Positions 18,870 to 31,324 of a stretch of 32,857 bases of DNA are shown here, one piece after another. Positions within the stretch are counted from its first letter, which is position 1; each line of letters begins with the position of its first letter. The translations under genes and the position numbers were made by a program. Source of the DNA: Actinomycetota bacterium (GTDB lineage Bacteria; Actinomycetota; Thermoleophilia; Solirubrobacterales; JACPNS01); the NCBI GenBank assembly GCA_016219715.1, contig JACRKX010000018.1, positions 1-32,857 on the forward strand, in the 5' to 3' direction. The notes beneath the pieces were generated by a model. It worked only from the letters and a program-made list of their open reading frames with translations. It did not search any database and was not told the DNA's origin.

Positions 18870-20153
18870 TTAGGTGCCCTGCTCCCAGGTGTTCAGGTAG
18901 TCGCGCTGGACGCCAGTCAACTCGTCGATCTGCACGTGCATGCTCTCGAGCTTCAGGCGGGCGATCTCGGCGTCGATCTCGGTCGGTGTCACGTACACGC
19001 GGTTCTCCAGCCCGGCACCGTGCTTGACGAGGTGCTCGGCGGCAAGCGCCTGGTTGGAGAAGCTCATGTCCATCACCGCGGCCGGGTGGCCCTCGGCGGC
19101 GGCGAGGTTGACGAGCCGGCCGTGCGCAAGCAGGTATATGCGGCGGCCATCGTTCGTGGTGTGCCGCTCGACGAGCGGCCGCACCTCTGCGCGATCGGCG
19201 GTGACGGCCTCGAGGTCGTCGAGGTTGATCTCGACGTCGAAATGGCCGGCATTGCAGACGATCGTGCCGTCCTGCATGACATCGAACATCTCGCCTGCGA
19301 CGACGTCGCGGTTGCCGGTGACGCTGATCAGAACATTGGCCTTGGCGGCTGCCTCGGCGGCCGGGAGCACCTCGTAGCCGTCCATCACCGCTTGCAGTGC
19401 GCGCAGCGGGTCGACCTCGCAGACGATCACGTGGGCGCCGAGACCGGCGGCACGCGCGGCCACGCCCTTGCCGCACCAGCCGTAGCCGAGCACGGCGATC
19501 GTGCGGCCGGCAATCAGGATGTTCGTGGCGCGGATGATTCCGTCCATCGTCGACTGGCCGGTGCCGTAACGGTTGTCGAACATGTGCTTGGTACGGGCCT
19601 CGTTGACCGCGATCACCGGATAGGCCAGCTTGCCCTGCCGTTCGAGCGCCTTCAGGCGGATCACGCCGGTGGTCGTCTCTTCGGTACCGCCGACGATTCC
19701 GTCGATCAGCTCGGGCCGCCGTTGATGAAGCGTGCTGATGACGTCGGCGCCGTCGTCCATCGTGATCTGGGGCCTGGCATCGCAGACGGCGTCGATGTGG
19801 CGGTAGTAGGTGTCGGTGTCCTCGCCGTGGATGGCGAAGACGCTGGTGTCGAATCGTTCGACCAGCGCGGCGGCCACGTCGTCTTGGGTGCTGAGCGGGT
19901 TCGAGGCGCACAGCGCCACCTCGGCGCCACCGGCGACGAGCGTGCGCGCGAGGTTGGCGGTCTCGGCGGTGATGTGCAGACTGGCGCCGATTCGCAGGCC
20001 GTCGAGCGGCCGCTCACGTTCGAAGCGCTCGCGGATCTTCGACAGCACGGCCATTTCGTTGTCGGCCCATTCGATGCGTGCCAGGCCCTCGGCCGCCTTC
20101 GTGCCGTCGGCGATGTCGTACTTGGCCTTCACGATTCGTACCGGACCGTTCAC
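18870..20153 (-). CDS. ahcY: S-adenosylhomocysteinase family (short archaeal/Thermotoga-like form; may be S-inosylhomocysteine hydrolase)
   Basis: [126 protein letters not shown]; ends ...[11 protein letters not shown] instead of ...PDHYRY. GTG start overlaps the upstream stop (GTGA). Confidence 0.93.
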   Translation of the reverse strand: MNGPVRIVKAKYDIADGTKAAEGLARIEWADNEMAVLSKIRERFERERPLDGLRIGASLHITAETANLARTLVAGGAEVALCASNPLSTQDDVAAALVERFDTSVFAIHGEDTDTYYRHIDAVCDARPQITMDDGADVISTLHQRRPELIDGIVGGTEETTTGVIRLKALERQGKLAYPVIAVNEARTKHMFDNRYGTGQSTMDGIIRATNILIAGRTIAVLGYGWCGKGVAARAAGLGAHVIVCEVDPLRALQAVMDGYEVLPAAEAAAKANVLISVTGNRDVVAGEMFDVMQDGTIVCNAGHFDVEINLDDLEAVTADRAEVRPLVERHTTNDGRRIYLLAHGRLVNLAAAEGHPAAVMDMSFSNQALAAEHLVKHGAGLENRVYVTPTEIDAEIARLKLESMHVQIDELTGVQRDYLNTWEQGT

Positions 20154-21232
20154 GCCGTGGCCGGACGTCCCAACCGGTCCTTCAAGTTCTCGATCACCGG
20201 CACCGGCGTCGGGTCGATGCCGCGCAGCACCGCCATGTAGAGCGAGACGAGATCGCCCAGCAGCACAGCGCTGAAGAGGCGACTGGCGGGTGAGTCGCCG
20301 ATCGTGTCCACGATCTCAGCGCTGGCACCCGCGTCGGCGGCGATCTGAGCGGTGATCTCGATGCGCTCGCGCACTCGTGGATGCTGGTCGGCGTCGCGCA
20401 GCAGCCAGGCGACTTCGGGCACCGGGGCGGTGGCCTCGCCCCAGCCGCAGACCTCGTTGTGATTGGACTCGGGCAGCTCGGCGTGGGCGGCGGGCTGCTT
20501 GGCGTTTTCGTTGATCTGGCAACGCCAGCGGTAGGCCGCCGGAGCGGTGAGTTGGGCTCCGTAGGTGACGGTGAGCCGCTCGCCGGCCGCGCGGGCGAGT
20601 CGCTTGGGCAGCGCGTCTTCGTCTCCGTCGGGACCCCACTGGGCCGCCAGCTCGCGCAGCGGCGCGGCAGCGGCGGCCAGCTCGGAGCGAATCGACGGTT
20701 CGAACACGCCGGCCGCGATGCCGACCTCGATCGTGCCGACCATGCCGTAGGCAACGGCACAGCGTGGCTGCAGAATGCCAGGCAGGCCGATCACGGGGAC
20801 GCCTGTCGCGTGCGCGCTCTCGCTGATCAGCCCTCCCGATGAGACGACGTAGAGCGGAGCGCCGAGCGCCGCGGCCTGCTCGTAACAAGAAAGCGTCTCC
20901 TCGGTGTTGCCGCTGTAGCTCGAGCAGAGCACGGCAGTAGCGGTGTCGGCCCAGGACGGCAGGTCATAGCCGCGCGTAACGCAGACCGGCCGCGTGACGC
21001 GATCGCCGGCCAGTGCGACCGCGAGGTCGGATCCGATCGCCGAGCCACCCACCCCGCAGACCACGAGAGCGCTCGCCGGCTGCGCGGCAGGCGCGAGCAT
21101 CGCCGACTCCGCTCGCCAGAGCGCGTCCTCGATGTGGTCTGGAATCGCGAGCACGTCGTCGATCTGCGCGGCGGAGTCGACGGCGAGAACGGCTTCGCGG
21201 CTGAGGCTCTGTGAGTGGTTGTGGTTGGTCAT
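20150..21232 (-). CDS. Bifunctional phosphoglucose/phosphomannose isomerase (SIS domain)
   Basis: [85 protein letters not shown]. Confidence 0.9.
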   Translation of the reverse strand: MTNHNHSQSLSREAVLAVDSAAQIDDVLAIPDHIEDALWRAESAMLAPAAQPASALVVCGVGGSAIGSDLAVALAGDRVTRPVCVTRGYDLPSWADTATAVLCSSYSGNTEETLSCYEQAAALGAPLYVVSSGGLISESAHATGVPVIGLPGILQPRCAVAYGMVGTIEVGIAAGVFEPSIRSELAAAAAPLRELAAQWGPDGDEDALPKRLARAAGERLTVTYGAQLTAPAAYRWRCQINENAKQPAAHAELPESNHNEVCGWGEATAPVPEVAWLLRDADQHPRVRERIEITAQIAADAGASAEIVDTIGDSPASRLFSAVLLGDLVSLYMAVLRGIDPTPVPVIENLKDRLGRPATA

Positions 21233-21271
21233 AGGAAAGGCTGTGGCCCGCCCGGCAGGTTGCGCGAAACC

Positions 21272-22363
21272 CTATGCGGCGGCGGTGGCGCCGGCTTCGA
21301 CGCGGCTGCCGGCGCCGATCGTCGCGCCGGGCTCGATCACGGCGCCCTCGCCGATCACGCTGCCGGTGCAGACCGTCGCGCCGGCGCCGATCTGCACGCC
21401 TGGGCCGAGGATCGCGTTGGTAACCCTGACACCGTCGCCGAGCGTGCAACCACGCTGCAGGACAGCGCGGTCGAGTTCGCAGTTCTCGCCGATGTGGCAG
21501 CCGTGGCTTAGCACCGTGTAGGCGGCGATGCGGCTTCCGTCGCCCAGCTCACAGCCTTCGGCGATCACGGTCGGTGGCTCGATCTGGCAGCCGGCGGTGT
21601 CGACGCCGGGTTCGATCGCCAGTCCGCCTGCCATCAGGCGCTCGGCCAGCCATGAGTCGAGCTTGCGGTCCAGCAGGTCGCGCGTGGCGTCCATGTAGCG
21701 CTCAGGGGTGCCGAGGTCGAGCCAGTAACCCTCGGCGTCGAAGGCGTAGATCTCTTCGGTGGGCAGGTGCGGGAAGACATCGTGCTCGAACGATGCGTTG
21801 ACGCCGGGCTCGATCATGTCCAGCACGTCGCGCTGCAGCACGTAGGCGCCGGCGTTGATGCGCGGGTTGTCGGGCACGTCGGCGGCGGCCGGCTTTTCTA
21901 GGAAATCGGTGATGCGGCTCTGCTCGTCGGTGAGGACGAGGCCGTATGCCGTTGGGTCGTCGACCGGCACCAGCGCCAGCGTGGCGCGCGCGCCGGTGCG
22001 ATCGTGCTGGTCAATCTCGGCGGCGATGTCGAAGGCGGTCAGCACGTCGCCGTTCAACACCAGGAAGCGCTCGTCGAGGAACTGCTGGGCGTGCTTGACC
22101 GCACCCGCCGTTCCGAGCGGCTCGTGCTCTTCGACGTAGCGGATCTCAACGCCGTCGTGGCCCGCGTCGTCGAGCGCCGCACGCAAGCCATCGGCCAGGA
22201 AGCCGACCGACATGACGATGTCGCGCACGCCATAGCCGTGCAGCCAGTCGACCATGTACGAGATCATCGGACGGTTGACCAGCGGCACCGAAGGCTTCGG
22301 CATCGTCGAGGTGAGCGGGCGCAACCGGGTGCCCTGGCCACCGGAGAGGATCACCGCCTGCAT
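21272..22363 (-). CDS. NDP-sugar nucleotidyltransferase (mannose-1-P guanylyltransferase-like) with C-terminal beta-helix
   Basis: MQAVILSGGQGTRLRPLTSTMPKPSVPLVNRPMISYMV, LGTAGAVKHAQQFL, VLNGDVLTAFDI; hexapeptide repeats. ATG 22363 is preferred over the ORF-track 22447. Confidence 0.9.
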   Translation of the reverse strand: MQAVILSGGQGTRLRPLTSTMPKPSVPLVNRPMISYMVDWLHGYGVRDIVMSVGFLADGLRAALDDAGHDGVEIRYVEEHEPLGTAGAVKHAQQFLDERFLVLNGDVLTAFDIAAEIDQHDRTGARATLALVPVDDPTAYGLVLTDEQSRITDFLEKPAAADVPDNPRINAGAYVLQRDVLDMIEPGVNASFEHDVFPHLPTEEIYAFDAEGYWLDLGTPERYMDATRDLLDRKLDSWLAERLMAGGLAIEPGVDTAGCQIEPPTVIAEGCELGDGSRIAAYTVLSHGCHIGENCELDRAVLQRGCTLGDGVRVTNAILGPGVQIGAGATVCTGSVIGEGAVIEPGATIGAGSRVEAGATAAA

Positions 22364-22379
22364 GCCGGGGCCCCTTCGG

Positions 22380-23708
22380 TCAGCCCGCCGCGGCGGGTGC
22401 TGCGTCGAACGCTTCGGCGGGAACTCCGGCCGACGGGCGGCCGACACCCTCGTAGGCGAAGCCGGCGGCGGTCAGCGTCTCGGCGTCGAGCACGTTGCGC
22501 CCGTCGATCACGAGCGGTGTCTTCATTGCGTCGCGCACGGCGTTCCAATCGAGCTCCTTGAACTGCGGCCATTCGGTGACGACCACGGCGGCATCAGCGC
22601 CACTGAGCGCCGTGAGCGGATCGTCGCATATTTCGACGCCCGGCAGCAGCTCGCCGGCACGCTCGGCGGCGACCGGGTCGTACGCCGTGACTTCCGCGCC
22701 CTCGCCGGCCAGGCGGGCGCTCAGGACAAGCGAGGAAGCCTCGCGCATGTCGTCGGTGTTGGGCTTGAAGCTAAGGCCAAGCAGTGCGATCTTCTTGTGA
22801 ACGAGGTTGTCGCCCAGGTGCTTCTTGAGCTTGCCGATAACGCGGCGCTTCTGCAGCTCGTTGACCTCGATGACCGCGTTGAGCAGCTGGAAGTGGTAAC
22901 CGCTGTTGCCGGCGAGCTGCTTGAGGGCCGTGACGTCTTTCGGGAAGCAGCTGCCGCCGTAGCCGATGCCCGCGGCAAGGAACTTGGGTCCGATGCGGTT
23001 GTCGAGGCCCATGCCGCGTGCGACTTCCGTTACGTCGGCGCCGACCTCTTCGCAGACGTTGGCGATCTCGTTGATGAAGCTGATCTTGGTGGCGAGGAAG
23101 GCGTTGCTGGCGAGCTTGATCATCTCGGCGCTAGCGATGTCGGTGCGCACGATCTCGCCGCCGAGCGGGCGGTACAGCTCCTCGACGGCGGCGCCCGCCC
23201 AATCGCCGTTGTCGGCGCCGATCACGACCCGGTCGGGATGCATGAAGTCTTCGACGGCGGTGCCCTCTTTGAGGAACTCGGGGCACGAGACGTAAGCCAG
23301 GTCATGCTTGCGGCGGCGGATCGCGGCGCCAGTGCCGACCGGAACCGTGCTTTTCATGATGAGCGCGTGGTCGTTGCTGTCGCCGACCTCTTGCACGACC
23401 GTCTCGACGCGCGAGAGGTCGGCGTCGCCGCTGTAGGTGGGCGGCGTGTCGACGCATACGAACATCAGGCGCGTGCGCTGAAGCAACTCGCCCATGTCGG
23501 TCGTGAAGGTCATGTGGTCGAGGTTCTTGGTCAGCAGCTCCTGCAGACCGGGCTCGTGCATGACCAGCTCACCACGGCTAAGCGAATCGACCTTTCCCTG
23601 GACGATCTCGCGCACGACCACTGGGTGGCCGAGCTCGGCGAAGCAGGTGGCGGTGACCAGTCCGACCCAGCCGGCTCCAATCACACCTATCGGGGGCTTC
23701 TCTGCCAT
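22380..23708 (-). CDS. ugd: UDP-glucose 6-dehydrogenase
   Basis: MAEKPPIGVIGAGWVGLVTATCFAELGH, VDTPPTYSGDADLSRVE, NAFLATKISFINEIANVCEEVGADV, GIGYGGSCFPKDVTAL, LLGLSFKPNTDDMREA. Start at 23708; the longer ORF-track start is spurious. Confidence 0.95.
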   Translation of the reverse strand: MAEKPPIGVIGAGWVGLVTATCFAELGHPVVVREIVQGKVDSLSRGELVMHEPGLQELLTKNLDHMTFTTDMGELLQRTRLMFVCVDTPPTYSGDADLSRVETVVQEVGDSNDHALIMKSTVPVGTGAAIRRRKHDLAYVSCPEFLKEGTAVEDFMHPDRVVIGADNGDWAGAAVEELYRPLGGEIVRTDIASAEMIKLASNAFLATKISFINEIANVCEEVGADVTEVARGMGLDNRIGPKFLAAGIGYGGSCFPKDVTALKQLAGNSGYHFQLLNAVIEVNELQKRRVIGKLKKHLGDNLVHKKIALLGLSFKPNTDDMREASSLVLSARLAGEGAEVTAYDPVAAERAGELLPGVEICDDPLTALSGADAAVVVTEWPQFKELDWNAVRDAMKTPLVIDGRNVLDAETLTAAGFAYEGVGRPSAGVPAEAFDAAPAAAG

Positions 23709-23718
23709 CGCGGGGAGG

Positions 23719-23747
23719 GTAGTAGAGGGATGTTTCCGAACTGTCAA
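23719..23747 (-). promoter_or_regulatory. Candidate sigma-A promoter for ugd: TTGACA-N17-TACTAC
   Basis: Minus strand gcgTTGACAgttcggaaacatccctcTACTACcctccccgcgATG. Confidence 0.55.
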
Positions 23748-23778
23748 CGCGCTTAGGGCACGCGCCGGCAGAGCCCGG

Positions 23779-25269
23779 TTACTTGCGCTTGCGAAGCGAG
23801 GCGGCGATGCCGAGCATCTGCTTCTCGCTGAGTTTGCGGGTGAGCGTGTTCTGCACGTAGAACGAGGCTCCGTCTTTCTTGAAGGCGACGGTCCCGAGCT
23901 TGTCGCCCTCGTAGTAGAGCTGGAAGGTGCGACCGCCGATCTTGCGCGTTTCGGAGGGATCTTTGAGGATCGGCGGATCCTCCCAGTTGATTCCCTGAAT
24001 GCCGTAGTACTCGCCCACTTCACGGGTCTCGACGACGATCCTCCAGGCGCTGACACGGTCGCCCGAATCGGTGGTCATGCGGTACGAGCGGGTGTGGTTG
24101 TCTTTGTAAGACGAGCCGCCAAGCTTGACGGTCGGGTAGTAGACCGGCAGCTTGACGCCGAAGCCCGCGCGCACGGCCTGTGCCTTGCCCTCGTCTTTGG
24201 CGTAGACGAGGCCCGATGCCAGCGAACCCGAAGATTGCTTCTTCTTGCTCTTCTTGCGAGCGGAAGAACCGGAGCCCGAAGACGAACTCTTGCGCTTCAC
24301 CTTCGGCCCGTTCTCGAAGGTGCGAGCCGCCTTACGCAACGAAGAGTCGCTGGCGATCACGTACGAGGCGCCGCCGGGAACGTTGTCGTAGGTCAGGTTC
24401 GGGATCTGCACCTGGTAGATCGGGTTGCCGGCTGAACTGACGCCGAGCGAAAGCAGGCGCTGGAGGTTTCGGCCGTTTGCCAGACCGCGGTCGGTGCGCG
24501 TGTTCTTGGCGATGATGTTCTTCAGCGACTTGGCGTTGGCGAAGAGCTTCTCGATGCCAACCTGTTGCTTGGCCTGACGCAGGAACGACTGCTGGCGCGC
24601 GCCGCGCACGATGTCGCTGTCGAGGTGGCGGAAGCGCACGTAGTCGAGCGCCTTCGGGCCGCAGAGCTTCTGGTAGCCGGCACGGATGTTGATCGCGGCG
24701 TAGGCGTCGCGTACGTAGGCGCCGGTGTTGTCGTTGAAGTAGCGGCGGTCGACGTCGGTGTAGACGCAGCCGATCTTGTCGACGGCCTGGATGAAGCCGC
24801 GGAAGTCGGTGTTGACGACGTGGTTGATCTTGATGCCGGTCGCCTCGGTGATCGTCTGGATCGACAGCTTGGCGCCGCCCAGCGAGTAGGCCGCGTTGAT
24901 CTTGTCGGTGCCGTGGCCGGGGATGCTGACCTTCAGGTCTCGCGGGATCGAGAGCACCGGCGTGACCTCGAGGTCGGGATCGAGCCGCACCAGCATCATC
25001 GTGTCGGAGAGAGGCTTGACGCCCCACTTCTTGTATTCCTTGCGCCGGTCCGAGCCGATCAGCAGGATCGTCTGCGGGCCGCCTGTTGGCGCCTGCAGGT
25101 AGTCGCTGACGCCGTCGTCATAGGCCTGCTCTTCGAGCGTCGCGACGACGTCCTGACGGTTGGCAAAGGCCGTGATCGTGGCCACCGACGCCGCCACGAG
25201 CGCGATCACGAACGATCCGGCGAGAAACAGCTTCCAGGGCGCGACGCGTTCTGGTCGGTCTTCGAACAT
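23779..25269 (-). CDS. LytR-CpsA-Psr (LCP) family protein with Ser/Lys-rich linker and C-terminal extension
   Basis: N-terminal TM; ILLIGSDRRKEYKKWGVKPLSDTMMLVRLDPDLEVTPVLSIPRDLKVSIPGHGTDKINAAYSLGG; DYVRFRHLDSDIVRGARQQSFLRQ. Confidence 0.92.
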   Translation of the reverse strand: MFEDRPERVAPWKLFLAGSFVIALVAASVATITAFANRQDVVATLEEQAYDDGVSDYLQAPTGGPQTILLIGSDRRKEYKKWGVKPLSDTMMLVRLDPDLEVTPVLSIPRDLKVSIPGHGTDKINAAYSLGGAKLSIQTITEATGIKINHVVNTDFRGFIQAVDKIGCVYTDVDRRYFNDNTGAYVRDAYAAINIRAGYQKLCGPKALDYVRFRHLDSDIVRGARQQSFLRQAKQQVGIEKLFANAKSLKNIIAKNTRTDRGLANGRNLQRLLSLGVSSAGNPIYQVQIPNLTYDNVPGGASYVIASDSSLRKAARTFENGPKVKRKSSSSGSGSSARKKSKKKQSSGSLASGLVYAKDEGKAQAVRAGFGVKLPVYYPTVKLGGSSYKDNHTRSYRMTTDSGDRVSAWRIVVETREVGEYYGIQGINWEDPPILKDPSETRKIGGRTFQLYYEGDKLGTVAFKKDGASFYVQNTLTRKLSEKQMLGIAASLRKRK

Positions 25270-25375
25270 TGGGGGTTACGTTAGACGCAGTCGTCGCGGA
25301 AACGCGCCGTTTGGCGACTGTTCGGTACCTGGAATTCATTGCCCGCCGATGAGCGGCGCGGCGCGCGATGTGCGC

Positions 25376-26476
25376 CTACGCCAGGCGAATGTGGCTCTGC
25401 GAGCCCTGCGCGGCAACGCGCCGGGCGAACGCGACCAGCGTGCGGCGGTAGTCGGCAAGCGACGCCAGCGAGACATACTCGTTGGGGCCGTGGTGCCCGT
25501 CGCCGACGGGGCCGAACTCGACCGCGGGAATGCCGTGCGCGAGAAAGGCCGTGGCCTCGGATGAGCCGTCGCGGCCGACCTGGCGCGCGTCGGCCACCCC
25601 CACCTCGGCCAGCGACTCGCTGAGTGCCGTTACGAAGGGGTTGTCGCCGGCGACGTGCGCCGGCTCGCGCTCGAAGACGATCTCCATCGCGACGTCCTCG
25701 AAGGCGGCGATCGTCTCGGCGATCTCGTCGGGGCTCTGGCCGGGGACATAACGGATGTCGACGTCCATCACACAGGTGTCGGGCACCTTGTTGATCGCGT
25801 CGCCACCCTGGATGCGCCCTAGATTGATGCTCGGACGGTCGAAGAACTTACTGCTCTGGCGGGCGAATTCAAGCGCCTCGATGCGCCGGAAGATGTCGTG
25901 GGCCTTCAGAACGGCGTTGTCGCCGAGCCACGGCGTGGAGCCGTGCGCGGCGGTGCCGGTGACCGTCAGTCGCAGCGCGAGCACACCCTTGGCCTCGATG
26001 CCCACGTGCAGGTTGGTCGGTTCGCCGGTGATCGCGAAGTCGCCGCCGTAGCCACGCTCGACGATCACGTCGGTGCCACGCACCCCCATCGACTCGCTCT
26101 CCTCGTCGGCGACGCAGACGAAACGCACCGTCACCCCGGACTCGTCGCGCAGGTCGCGCAGCGCGCACATCATCGCCGCGAGCGCCGCCTTCATGTCGTA
26201 GGCGCCGCGCCCAATCAGCGCATCGCCGTCGACGCGCGGCTTGAACTGGCCTGGTTTGCCGGGAACGACATCGATGTGGCCGTGAAAGGTGAGTGTCGGC
26301 CCGTCGCCTGCGGTGCTAGTCACCAGGACCGGCAACCCTGCGACCTCGAGTTCCTCGATCTGGAAGGCGTTCGATTCGAGCCAGCCTTTGAGAAAGCTGA
26401 CGGCAGTGGTGATCCCCGAGGGGTGCGACGTGTCATAAGCCATCAACCGCTCGGCCAGATCGCGTTCGTCCATCAT
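25376..26476 (-). CDS. M20-family metallopeptidase (DapE/ArgE-like)
   Basis: LTFHGHIDVVPGKPGQF, GRGAYDMKAALAAMM, VADEESESMGVRGTDVIVERGYGGDFAITGEPT, GTAAHGSTPWLGDNA, DGHHGPNEYVSLASL. Confidence 0.9.
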   Translation of the reverse strand: MMDERDLAERLMAYDTSHPSGITTAVSFLKGWLESNAFQIEELEVAGLPVLVTSTAGDGPTLTFHGHIDVVPGKPGQFKPRVDGDALIGRGAYDMKAALAAMMCALRDLRDESGVTVRFVCVADEESESMGVRGTDVIVERGYGGDFAITGEPTNLHVGIEAKGVLALRLTVTGTAAHGSTPWLGDNAVLKAHDIFRRIEALEFARQSSKFFDRPSINLGRIQGGDAINKVPDTCVMDVDIRYVPGQSPDEIAETIAAFEDVAMEIVFEREPAHVAGDNPFVTALSESLAEVGVADARQVGRDGSSEATAFLAHGIPAVEFGPVGDGHHGPNEYVSLASLADYRRTLVAFARRVAAQGSQSHIRLA

Positions 26477-26620
26477 GCGCCAAGCCTAGTCGCGCCGCAC
26501 ACCGGCCGCCAGAAAACCGAGGCCTCGCCCTGCGACGCGTCCGCGCGCCTGCCGTCGCGCCCCGTCGCGGCACCCGCCTAAGCGTCCCCCGCCAAGCAAC
26601 CGCATTCCCAAGCCAGAACC

Positions 26621-26652
26621 TGCGCAGGAGTGCCACTCCTGCGCAAAAAAAA
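26621..26652. other. Perfect 10-bp inverted repeat flanked by A8 on the + strand (U8 precedes the hairpin in minus-strand RNA), downstream of atpC
   Basis: TGCGCAGGAG-tgcca-CTCCTGCGCA followed by a run of 8 A (26645-26652). Confidence 0.7.
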
Positions 26653-26747
26653 CCGCTTGCGTATGCGACCTGCGCTGGTGGTTCGGGGCTGCCGCGCCGA
26701 CCCGCGTACGTGAGCTGGGCTGCGGCGACCCGGCCGCCTACAACGCT

Positions 26748-27152
26748 CTACGACTCAGCGATAGCCAGGTAAAGCGTGTAACGAGCCACGTCCTTCTTGG
26801 CCCGCTCTTCGGCAGCCGACTCCGCCTCGGCGCCTTCGAGGCGCGACTCGGCCTCGCCCAGCTTGGCGCGCAGGTCGTCGACGTCCAGCTCGGTGGCTGG
26901 AATCGCCTCTTCGACCAGCAACAGCGCTTCGTTGTCGGACATCTGCAGGTAGCCCTCGCCCTGGGCGTAGCGCTCGACCTCGCCGCCCTCCATGTGCAGT
27001 CGCAGCTCGGAGTGCTCCAGCATCGTCATGATCGGCTGGTGGTTGGCCTTGATGCCGAGCGAGCCGATCGCGGTACGGGTCGAGATCATCTCGACCTCGC
27101 CCTTGAAGGCCGCGCCTTCCGGCGTCATCACTTCGATTGGGAACGTTGCCAT
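26748..27152 (-). CDS. atpC: ATP synthase F1 epsilon subunit
   Basis: MATFPIEVMTPEGAAFKGEVEMISTRTAIGSLGIKANHQPIMTML; last gene of the atp cluster. Confidence 0.93.
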   Translation of the reverse strand: MATFPIEVMTPEGAAFKGEVEMISTRTAIGSLGIKANHQPIMTMLEHSELRLHMEGGEVERYAQGEGYLQMSDNEALLLVEEAIPATELDVDDLRAKLGEAESRLEGAEAESAAEERAKKDVARYTLYLAIAES

Positions 27153-27185
27153 CGGCGATCAGCTCCTCGAAAGCCCCGCGCGGCC

Positions 27186-28616
<1,431 letters not shown>

Positions 28617-28667
28617 TTACTCCTGTTGGTTCCTTGGTAAAAGGGCGCGGTGTCGCAAGCGGGACGG

Positions 28668-29600
28668 CTAAACGCCTTCCGCACCGCCGACGACTTCCAA
28701 AATTTCCTGGGTGATCGCCGCTTGGCGCTGGCGGTTCATTTCAAGTGTGAGGTTCTGGATCATCTCGCCGGCGTTGTCGCTGGCGCTGCGCATGGCGGTC
28801 ATCTTCGCCCCCATCTCGCTGGCGGCGCTCTCGAGCAACGCGCGGTAGACGGTGATCTCGACGAAGTCGGGGATCAGGCGCTTGAGCAGCTCTTCGGGGC
28901 CGGGTTCGTAGATCCAGAGCGGCGCGACCTTCTCGCCGACCGGAACCTGGCCCTCGACCATGCCCTTGGCGGCCTCTATCTCTGGCTCGCCCAGGCCACC
29001 CTCGAGGATCTCGGCGTGCTGCAGCGGCAGAACGCGCTGACGCGTGACGACCTGCGTCAGCGGCGAGACGTAGCTGTTGTAGATCAGGTCGACCTGGTCG
29101 ACCTTGCCGTCGATGTAGTTGGCCATCAACTCGCCGGCGATGTCGCGGGCGTCGGCGAAGGCGGGCCGGTCGGTGAACCCGGTGTAGGCGTTCTTCGGCG
29201 CCATGTTGCGGAAGTTCAGCGACGAGTCGATGCGGCGTCCGACGGCGTAGAGCGTGACGTCCTGGCCGCCGTCGAGCGTCTCTTCGCGAGCGCGAACGCC
29301 GGCGCGGATGATCTGCGAGTTGAACGAACCGGCCAGGCCACGGTCGCCGGCGATAAGCAGCAGGCCGACGTTGTTGACCTCGTCGTGCTCGTTGAGGATC
29401 GGCAGCTGCGGCACGTCGCCGGCGGCGGCTGCCGCCTGGCGGGTCATGCGCTCGATCGTGTCGGCGTAGGGGCGCAGCGCCTCGATGCGCTGCTCGGCCT
29501 TGCGCAGGCGGGCGGCTGCGACCATCTGCATCGCAGAAGTGATCTTCTGGATGTTCTTGACCGAACCGATGCGGTTCGCGGTGTCTCGGGTTGATGCCAT
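28668..29600 (-). CDS. atpG: ATP synthase F1 gamma subunit
   Basis: MASTRDTANRIGSVKNIQKITSAMQMVAAARLRKAE; C-terminal ASEMGAKMTAMRSASDNAGEMIQNLTLEMNRQRQAAITQEILEVVGGAEGV. Confidence 0.96.
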   Translation of the reverse strand: MASTRDTANRIGSVKNIQKITSAMQMVAAARLRKAEQRIEALRPYADTIERMTRQAAAAAGDVPQLPILNEHDEVNNVGLLLIAGDRGLAGSFNSQIIRAGVRAREETLDGGQDVTLYAVGRRIDSSLNFRNMAPKNAYTGFTDRPAFADARDIAGELMANYIDGKVDQVDLIYNSYVSPLTQVVTRQRVLPLQHAEILEGGLGEPEIEAAKGMVEGQVPVGEKVAPLWIYEPGPEELLKRLIPDFVEITVYRALLESAASEMGAKMTAMRSASDNAGEMIQNLTLEMNRQRQAAITQEILEVVGGAEGV

Positions 29601-29624
29601 CGGTTGCCTTCGGGTCGGCGGCGA

Positions 29625-31247
<1,623 letters not shown>

Positions 31248-31324
31248 TTTGCTCTGGCTCCTAGTGGGATTTCAGCTTGTGTGGTGGTTTAAGTCTTGGA
31301 TCTTCGAAACGGAATTGAAACGGC

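Noticed and set aside
18720-20240. 506-aa + strand ORF antisense to the SAHH gene
   Set aside because: Mirror of a strongly conserved coding gene; His/Val/Asp-rich artefact.
23709-24056. N-terminal extension of ugd (MSAPGGSSSRPVKW...)
   Set aside because: Overlaps the LCP gene 3' end in another frame; UGD's Rossmann start MAEKPPIGVIGAGWVG begins at 23708 just after a good promoter.
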